A stretch of DNA of 64,000 nucleotides from Streptomyces sp. A0958 (GTDB lineage: Bacteria; Actinomycetota; Actinomycetes; Streptomycetales; Streptomycetaceae), in NCBI RefSeq assembly GCF_004795035.1, contig NZ_SSBK01000007.1:186001-250000 (forward strand), read 5' to 3'. How positions within the stretch are numbered: position 1 is the stretch's first letter; each line of letters starts with the position of its first letter. The notes beneath the pieces are model-generated. The model was not told the origin of the DNA, did not search any database, and worked only from the letters and a program-made list of their open reading frames with translations. The position numbers were made by a program, and so were the translations under genes. This document shows positions 58,883-64,000 of this stretch, one piece after another.

Positions 58883-59218
58883 ATGAAACGCAGTGTGCTG
58901 ACCCGATACCGGGTGATGGCTTACGTCACCGCCGTCATGTTGCTGATCCTCTGCGTGTGCATGATCTTCAAATACGGCTTCGACAAGGGCGAGGGCCTGA
59001 CGCTCGTCGTCTCCCAGATCCACGGCGTGCTGTACATCATCTACCTGATCTTCGCCTTCGACCTGGGCTCCAAGGCGAAGTGGCCGATGGGCAAGCTGCT
59101 CTGGGTGCTCGTCGCGGGCACCATCCCGACGGCCGCGTTCTTCGTCGAGCGCAAGGTCGTCCGCGAGGTCGAGCCGCTGCTCGCGGACGCGACGCCCGCG
59201 GCCCCCGCCGGCGTCTGA
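58883..59218 (+). CDS. DUF3817 membrane protein, second copy
   Basis: The 111-residue protein has three helices and the same core as the gene at 54846 (QIHGVLYIIYLIFAFDLGSKAKWPMGK). ATG 58883. It follows the MarR gene by 65 bases. Function unknown. Confidence 0.88.
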   Translation: MKRSVLTRYRVMAYVTAVMLLILCVCMIFKYGFDKGEGLTLVVSQIHGVLYIIYLIFAFDLGSKAKWPMGKLLWVLVAGTIPTAAFFVERKVVREVEPLLADATPAAPAGV

Positions 59219-59266
59219 ACCCAGCCGAACCGCCCCGCGCGAAGCGCCGGGCGGTTTGTCATCGAC

Positions 59267-59290
59267 ATTTACTAGGACGTCCTAGTAAAT
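59267..59290. promoter_or_regulatory. Perfect 24-bp palindrome before icmA
   Basis: ATTTACTAGGAC (59267-59278) is followed immediately by its exact reverse complement (59279-59290), ending 7 bases before the icmA ATG. It covers the space where the -10 region or ribosome-binding site would be, so a bound repressor would block expression. No strong Shine-Dalgarno is otherwise present. Confidence 0.8.
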
Positions 59291-59297
59291 TGGTGGC

Positions 59298-60998
59298 ATG
59301 GACGCTGACGCGATCGAGGAAGGCCGCCGCCGCTGGCAGGCCCGTTACGACAAGGCCCGCAAGCGTGACGCGGACTTCACCACGCTCTCGGGCGACCCGG
59401 TCGAGCCGGTGTACGGCCCCCGCCCCGGGGACGCGTACGAGGGCTTCGAGCGGATCGGCTGGCCCGGCGAGTACCCCTTCACCCGGGGACTCCACCCGAC
59501 CGGCTACCGGGGCCGCACCTGGACCATCCGCCAGTTCGCCGGCTTCGGCAACGCCGAGCAGACCAACGAGCGCTACAAGATGATCCTGGCCGCCGGCGGC
59601 GGCGGGCTGAGCGTGGCCTTCGACATGCCGACGCTGATGGGCCGCGACTCCGACGACCCGCGCGCGCTCGGCGAGGTCGGCCACTGCGGGGTCGCCATCG
59701 ACTCCGCCGCCGACATGGAGGTCCTGTTCAAGGACATCCCGCTCGGCGACGTCACGACGTCGATGACGATCAGCGGCCCGGCCGTCCCGGTCTTCTGCAT
59801 GTACCTGGTCGCCGCCGAACGCCAGGGCGTCGACCCCGCCGTCCTCAACGGCACGCTCCAGACGGACATCTTCAAGGAGTACATCGCGCAGAAGGAGTGG
59901 CTGTTCCAGCCCGAGCCCCACCTGCGCCTCATCGGCGACCTGATGGAGCACTGCGCGAGCTCCATCCCCGCGTACAAGCCGCTCTCCGTCTCCGGCTACC
60001 ACATCCGCGAGGCCGGGGCGACGGCAGCGCAGGAGCTGGCGTACACCCTCGCCGACGGCTTCGGCTACGTGGAGCTCGGCCTCTCCCGCGGGCTCGACGT
60101 CGACGCCTTCGCGTCCGGACTGTCCTTCTTCTTCGACGCGCACCTCGACTTCTTCGAGGAGATCGCCAAGTTCCGCGCCGCCCGCCGGATCTGGGCCCGC
60201 TGGATGAAGGAGACGTACGGCGCGAAGACCGACAAGGCGCAGTGGCTGCGCTTCCACACCCAGACGGCGGGGGTCTCGCTCACCGCCCAGCAGCCGTACA
60301 ACAACGTCGTACGGACCGCCGTCGAGGCCCTGTCCGCCGTCCTCGGCGGCACCAACTCGCTGCACACCAACGCCCTGGACGAGACCCTGGCTCTCCCCTC
60401 CGAGCAGGCCGCCGAGATCGCGCTGCGCACCCAGCAGGTGCTGATGGAGGAGACCGGCGTCGCCAACGTGGCCGACCCGCTGGGCGGTTCCTGGTACGTG
60501 GAGCAGCTCACCGACCGCATCGAGGCCGACGCCGAGAAGATCTTCGAGCAGATCAAGGAGCGCGGCACCCGCTCCCACCCCGACGGGCAGCACCCGGTGG
60601 GGCCGATGACCTCCGGCATCCTGCGCGGCATCGAGGACGGCTGGTTCACCGGCGAGATCGCCGAGTCCGCCTTCCGCTACCAGCAGGCCCTGGAGAAGGG
60701 TGACAAGCGGGTCGTCGGCGTCAACGTCGCGCACGGCTCGGTCACCGGCGACCTGGAGATCCTGCGGGTCAGCCACGAGGTCGAGCGCGAGCAGGTCCGC
60801 GAGCTGGCCGAGCGCAAGGCGGGCCGCGACGACGCCCGGGTCCGCGCCGCGCTGGACGCGATGCTGGCCGCCGCCCGCGACGGCTCCAACATGATCGCGC
60901 CGATGCTCGACGCGGTACGCGCGGAGGCGAGCCTCGGCGAGATCTGCGGGGTGCTGCGCGACGAGTGGGGCGTCTACACGGAGCCGCCCGGCTTCTGA
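59298..60998 (+). CDS. icmA: Isobutyryl-CoA mutase large subunit
   Basis: Adenosylcobalamin-dependent enzyme interconverting isobutyryl-CoA and n-butyryl-CoA, linking valine catabolism to fatty-acid and polyketide precursors. The 566 residues match the known IcmA length. Phe80 (in WTIRQFAGF) and Gln198 (in KEYIAQKEW) stand where methylmalonyl-CoA mutase has Tyr89 and Arg207, which marks isobutyryl specificity. As expected for IcmA, the C-terminal B12-binding domain is missing; the small subunit IcmB must be encoded outside this window. The partner genes meaB, the adenosyltransferase and mce are nearby. Confidence 0.94.
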   Translation: MDADAIEEGRRRWQARYDKARKRDADFTTLSGDPVEPVYGPRPGDAYEGFERIGWPGEYPFTRGLHPTGYRGRTWTIRQFAGFGNAEQTNERYKMILAAGGGGLSVAFDMPTLMGRDSDDPRALGEVGHCGVAIDSAADMEVLFKDIPLGDVTTSMTISGPAVPVFCMYLVAAERQGVDPAVLNGTLQTDIFKEYIAQKEWLFQPEPHLRLIGDLMEHCASSIPAYKPLSVSGYHIREAGATAAQELAYTLADGFGYVELGLSRGLDVDAFASGLSFFFDAHLDFFEEIAKFRAARRIWARWMKETYGAKTDKAQWLRFHTQTAGVSLTAQQPYNNVVRTAVEALSAVLGGTNSLHTNALDETLALPSEQAAEIALRTQQVLMEETGVANVADPLGGSWYVEQLTDRIEADAEKIFEQIKERGTRSHPDGQHPVGPMTSGILRGIEDGWFTGEIAESAFRYQQALEKGDKRVVGVNVAHGSVTGDLEILRVSHEVEREQVRELAERKAGRDDARVRAALDAMLAAARDGSNMIAPMLDAVRAEASLGEICGVLRDEWGVYTEPPGF

Positions 60999-61025
60999 CG
61001 TACGTACGCCAGGCCGCTGCCGCCG

Positions 61026-61655
61026 CTAGCCGGCGGCGGCAGCGCCCAGTCCCGCGAGCAGCAGCAGCGTGAAGCGCCGGGCCCAGTCGGCGTCGACGGG
61101 CTCGGCGCTCACCAGTGTCCGGTGCACCACCGCGCCGGCGATCACATCGAAGATCAGGTCGGCCGTCAGCGTCGCCGTGGCCTCGTCCGGCTCGACGGGC
61201 AGCTCGCCGCGCTCCTGCGCCCGCCGGCGGCCCTGGAGCACCAGGCGCTTCTGCCGGTCGACGATCGAGTCCCGGATGCGGGTGCGCAGCGCCTCGTCCC
61301 GCGTCGACTCGGCGACCACCGCCATCAGAGCGGTCCGGGTCTCCGGCCGGTCGAGCAGCGCGGCGAACTGGAGCACCACCGCCTGCACATCGGCGGCCAG
61401 GCTGCCCAGGTCCGGCATCTCCAGCTCGTCGAAGAGGACCGCGACCGCGTCCACGACCAGCTCGTTCTTGCCCGCCCAGCGGCGGTACAGGGTCGTCTTG
61501 GCGACCCCCGCCCGCGTCGCCACGTCGCCCATCGTCAGCTTCGACCAGCCGAGGTCCACCAGGGAGGCCCTGGTCGCCTCAAGGATCGCCTCGTCGGCCG
61601 CGGCGCTGCGCGGACGTCCCGATCGTGCGGGTTTGGGGTGGCTGCGGCTGAGCAT
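61026..61655 (-). CDS. TetR family transcriptional regulator
   Basis: The 209-residue protein has a basic N-terminus and a TetR helix-turn-helix (WSKLTMGDVATRAGVAKTTLYRRWAGKNELVVDAV, about residues 36-70), with a TetR_C-type ligand domain. ATG 61655 is taken; the frame is open much further upstream. Just before it, TACC and GGTA at 61666-61681 form a weak inverted repeat that may be its own operator. It ends 27 bases from the convergent icmA stop, but whether it regulates icmA is unknown. Confidence 0.9.
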   Translation of the reverse strand: MLSRSHPKPARSGRPRSAAADEAILEATRASLVDLGWSKLTMGDVATRAGVAKTTLYRRWAGKNELVVDAVAVLFDELEMPDLGSLAADVQAVVLQFAALLDRPETRTALMAVVAESTRDEALRTRIRDSIVDRQKRLVLQGRRRAQERGELPVEPDEATATLTADLIFDVIAGAVVHRTLVSAEPVDADWARRFTLLLLAGLGAAAAG

Positions 61656-61972
61656 GCCGTGACCATACCCGTCAGTAGGTAAATCCGACCGGCCCCTCCG
61701 GCCGTGAGACAGATCACCGAACTCTCCTGTGCGCGAGGCCCTGTGGCCAGTTACGCTACGGGTCGTAGCGTAAGAACGACGGTCCCGGCCGTCGTCGCGC
61801 TGCGAACGAACGACAGCCACAGGCGCCGGGTGGGGACCGGGCGCCGAACCGGGTCTTCAGGGGCCCAGGGGCCGTGTCTGTCCGTGCGCCTCGCACACCG
61901 GCGAGGGCTGCGGACGGGCGCGGTTCGCGTATCGCTTTCCGGAACAGCGCACCGAGGGGGGAGGATGTACGT
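61656..61972. other. Intergenic region between TetR and thioredoxin-like genes
   Basis: The 317-base divergent region holds the weak TACC/GGTA repeat next to the TetR start and a strong inverted repeat at 61751-61773. The remainder up to the GGGGGGAGG ribosome-binding site at 61957 shows no gene. Confidence 0.55.
61751..61773. promoter_or_regulatory. 9-bp inverted repeat, candidate TetR-type operator
   Basis: TTACGCTAC (61751-61759), five bases, then its exact complement GTAGCGTAA (61765-61773). The form is typical of TetR-family operators. It lies between the TetR gene and the thioredoxin-like gene, about 200 bases from the latter. Confidence 0.7.
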
Positions 61973-62947
61973 ATGCAGCCTAGGAACATGTCCATGAGCG
62001 GCGTCGTCGACCTCGCCGCGGTGAAGGCGGCCGGTGAGGCCAAGGTGAAGGCGGAGCAGGCGCGTGCCGAGTCCGCCCGCCAGGGCGGCCCCGCGGCCGT
62101 ACCCGCCTCCTCCCTCGTGATCGACGTCGATGAGGCGGGCTTCGAGAGCGACGTCCTCCAGCGCTCCGCCGAAGTGCCCGTCGTCATCGACTTCTGGGCC
62201 GAGTGGTGCGAGCCGTGCAAGCAGCTGGGCCCGCTCCTGGAGCGCCTGGCCCACGAGTACAACGGCCGCTTCCTGCTGGCCAAGGTCGACGTCGACGCCA
62301 ACCAGATGCTGATGCAGCAGTTCGGCATCCAGGGTATTCCCGCCGTCTTCGCCGTCGTCGCCGGACAGGCGCTGCCGCTCTTCCAGGGCGCGGCCCCCGA
62401 GTCCCAGATCCGCCAGACCCTGGACCAGTTGATCCAGGTCGGCGAGGAGCGCTTCGGCCTCACCGGCATCGTGGTCGACCCGTCGGCGGCCGGCGCCGAG
62501 GCCCAGGCGGCCGCCCCGGCTCCCCCCGGCCCGTACGACAGTCTTCTGGAGGCGGCAGCGCGGGCGCTGGACGCCAATGACTTCCCCGGCGCGGTCCAGG
62601 CGTACAAGAACGTCCTGTCCGACGACCCGGCCAACAGCGAGGCCAAGCTCGGCCTCGCCCAGGCCGAGCTGCTGGCCCGGGTCCAGGCGACGGACCCGCA
62701 GCAGGTGCGCAAGGACGGTGCCGAGAAGCCGGGCGACGTGGACGCGCAGCTGGCGGCGGCCGACCTCGACCTCGTCGGCGGCCATGTCGAGGACGCCTTC
62801 GGTCGGCTCGTGGAGACGGTGCGCCGCACGTTCGGCGACGACCGCGACCGGGTGCGGCTGCGGCTGCTCGACCTCTTCGAGGTGATCGGCCCGGAGGACC
62901 CGAGGGTCGGTGCCGCGCGCACCGCGCTCGCACGCGTCCTGTTCTGA
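61973..62947 (+). CDS. Thioredoxin-TPR protein (YbbN/CnoX-like)
   Basis: The 324-residue protein has a charged N-terminal ~50 residues, a thioredoxin fold with a full CxxC active site (VVIDFWAEWCEPCKQLGP), cis-Pro region GIQGIPAVFAVV, and a C-terminal helical TPR-like half (LEAAARALDANDFPGAVQAYKNVLSDDPANSEAKLGLAQAELL). This is the architecture of YbbN/CnoX chaperedoxins, which protect proteins under oxidative stress; unlike the E. coli member, both active-site cysteines are present. ATG 61973 follows GGGGGGAGG. Confidence 0.92.
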   Translation: MQPRNMSMSGVVDLAAVKAAGEAKVKAEQARAESARQGGPAAVPASSLVIDVDEAGFESDVLQRSAEVPVVIDFWAEWCEPCKQLGPLLERLAHEYNGRFLLAKVDVDANQMLMQQFGIQGIPAVFAVVAGQALPLFQGAAPESQIRQTLDQLIQVGEERFGLTGIVVDPSAAGAEAQAAAPAPPGPYDSLLEAAARALDANDFPGAVQAYKNVLSDDPANSEAKLGLAQAELLARVQATDPQQVRKDGAEKPGDVDAQLAAADLDLVGGHVEDAFGRLVETVRRTFGDDRDRVRLRLLDLFEVIGPEDPRVGAARTALARVLF

Positions 62948-62984
62948 GCCGATTGGTCCGATCCGATTGTTCTGATCTGACAAC

Positions 62985-63020
62985 ACGGCCGCGACTGCCC
63001 CCGGGAGTCGCGGCCGTTTT
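62985..63020 (+). terminator. Terminator of the thioredoxin-like gene
   Basis: 12-bp perfect stem (62985-62996 with 63006-63017), 9-base loop, then TTTT (63017-63020). Intrinsic form. Confidence 0.9.
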
Positions 63021-63079
63021 CGCGATCAGGCGATAAGAGTGGGCTCCGCTTTACCAAATCTTGATAAAAGCGCGGGCTG

Positions 63080-63223
63080 TTACTCGCAGTAAATCGATCT
63101 TTGTGGTCTGTCCCGTTTCGCTCATCCTTCCTCCCTTTCGTCCGTCGCCTCGGCGCAACCGTGTGTGGCCGCTCGGTGCCGTCATGTCGTGGCCCGGTTA
63201 TCGGGCCGTTACTAGCGAGTAAC
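63080..63223. promoter_or_regulatory. Pair of TTACT...AGTAA palindromes
   Basis: TTACT-CGC-AGTAA at 63080-63092 and GTTACT-AGCG-AGTAAC at 63208-63223. The two related palindromes lie about 130 bp apart, a layout that suits a looping or cooperative repressor. Confidence 0.6.
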
Positions 63224-63574
63224 GAGCCCCCTTGTGCCACGGCCGGGAATGGACCACGATCGGCCACGCTCGGTCCAATAACGCCAGTCCGGCAGCCAGT
63301 CGGTGCGGCGGCTCCGTTGGGTCCCCACCGGGCGGGCCGGTGGCAGTGGCGCCGGCTCCGGACAGGGGGGTTCCTGCCGACCGGCAGGGCCTGTCCGATC
63401 AGGTCGCGCATACGCGTGACCAGTGGTTGTCGCTCGGGGGTGATCGCCGGTGATTCGGACGCGGTACACGCCTCCGTATCCGGGCGCTCTCCTTTCCGAG
63501 GACGTAGCACTTCTCCCATCCCAGGTCGGGCAGGATGCCTGACCGGAGATGTACGTCCGAGAAGGAGGAAAAAT

Positions 63575-64000
63575 ATGAGTTCCCAGGTTCGCGGTGGCAC
63601 GAGATGGAAGCGTTTCGCTGTCGTCATGGTGCCGAGCGTCATAGCCACCGCCGCCGTCGGCGTCGGTCTGGCCCAGGGCGCGCTCGCCGCGTCCTTCAGC
63701 GTGTCGGGGCAGGAGTTCAAGGTCACGGCCGCCGAACTGAACGGTGAGAACTTCGTCCAGTACGGCAGCATCGCGACCGAGGGCGGCGCCGACCCCACGA
63801 AGGACGGCAAGGCGCACGCCGTGGCCGTCTCCGGGTTCAGTCACGCCACCATCACCAAGATGTGCCAGTCGGTCGTCACCCCCAACCTGCCGTTCGGGCT
63901 GGGCAGCGTGACGCTGCGGCTCACCGCCGGTGACCCGGGGAATGCCACGGGTGAGGCCAGGAAGAAGAAGCTGGTCGATGCCACCGGCCTCTACCTCGAC
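63575..64000 (+). CDS. DUF6230 family protein (partial, runs off the window)
   Basis: The first 142 codons are present with no stop before the window edge. The N-terminus SSQVRGGTRWKRFAVVMVPS leads into a hydrophobic segment ending AQGALA-A, a signal peptide or anchor, followed by a beta-rich, Gly/Thr-rich domain (SFSVSGQEFKVTAAELNGENF). The family is often mislabelled 'cholesterol esterase' in Streptomyces; I see no esterase Ser motif in the part present. ATG 63575 follows a very strong GAAGGAGGAAA. Confidence 0.85.
   Translation, partial: MSSQVRGGTRWKRFAVVMVPSVIATAAVGVGLAQGALAASFSVSGQEFKVTAAELNGENFVQYGSIATEGGADPTKDGKAHAVAVSGFSHATITKMCQSVVTPNLPFGLGSVTLRLTAGDPGNATGEARKKKLVDATGLYLD

Larger units (their letters stand above)
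62948..63574 (+). other. Long intergenic region upstream of the DUF6230 gene
   Basis: The 627 bases hold the terminator at 62985-63020, a less G+C-rich patch at 63040-63120 with TTGATA at 63061, and two related palindromes at 63080-63092 and 63208-63223. A purine-rich AGAAGGAGGAA ribosome-binding site lies at about 63560-63570. I see no convincing gene. Confidence 0.6.

Noticed and set aside
61666..61681. TACC...GGTA as a firm TetR operator
   Set aside because: The arms are only 4 bp; kept as a remark in the TetR entry rather than as a feature.

Overview
The window is a stretch of Streptomyces chromosome. It has very high G+C, GTG and TTG starts, 4-base ATGA/GTGA overlaps, and a gene order I recognise from the S. 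coelicolor core: thr genes, rho, rpmE, prfA, the atp operon, chiC/chiR/chiS, filP/scy, meaB, icmA. I see no tRNA, rRNA, CRISPR array, transposase or prophage gene.

Layout. 1-14.4 kb: threonine biosynthesis (hom, thrC, thrB), the termination factor rho, an LCP cell-wall ligase, rpmE, prfA with its methylase prmC, a threonylcarbamoyl-adenylate synthase, a phosphatase-like protein, a serine hydroxymethyltransferase and a WecA/TagO-type transferase. 14.7-22.4 kb: the full F1Fo ATP synthase operon atpI-B-E-F-H-A-G-D-C. 22.5-28.5 kb: a DUF2550 membrane protein, the chitinase chiC with its two-component system chiR/chiS, a small membrane protein and a PduO-type cobalamin adenosyltransferase. 28.5-36.8 kb: an ABC-exporter remnant beside a TetR gene, 3-hydroxybutyryl-CoA dehydrogenase, a STAS protein, a membrane-tethered P-loop ATPase, the mismatch endonuclease nucS, an SCO5389-family protein, an LLM-family oxidoreductase and a small zinc-ribbon-like protein. 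36.8-45.9 kb: two paralogous ABC exporters and the polarity/cytoskeleton genes filP and scy. 46.1-52.4 kb: methylmalonyl-CoA epimerase, a thiolase, meaB, a PepSY protein divergent from an OmpR-type two-component system, and a MarR regulator. 52.6-64 kb: three overlapping AIM24 genes, two DUF3817 proteins, a disrupted thiamine-binding-protein gene, an ArsR-type regulator, an MFS transporter, a MarR regulator, isobutyryl-CoA mutase icmA, a TetR regulator, a thioredoxin-TPR protein and the start of a DUF6230 protein.

How genes work together. prmC methylates the GGQ motif of the adjacent prfA product. chiS/chiR and a pair of 13-bp repeats at the promoter serve chiC. The cobalamin adenosyltransferase, epimerase, meaB, thiolase, hydroxybutyryl-CoA dehydrogenase and icmA form a dispersed B12/acyl-CoA set. 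Scy and FilP organise the hyphal tip.

Most unusual items: a glyA gene whose only well-placed start is ATA; a low-molecular-weight phosphatase lacking its nucleophilic cysteine; a 44-base repeat interrupting one gene and recurring upstream of scy; an ABC ATPase fragment joined to the last codons of its permease; and several strong palindromic operators, including a perfect 24-bp palindrome in front of icmA. No wholly new multi-gene system could be proven from sequence alone.
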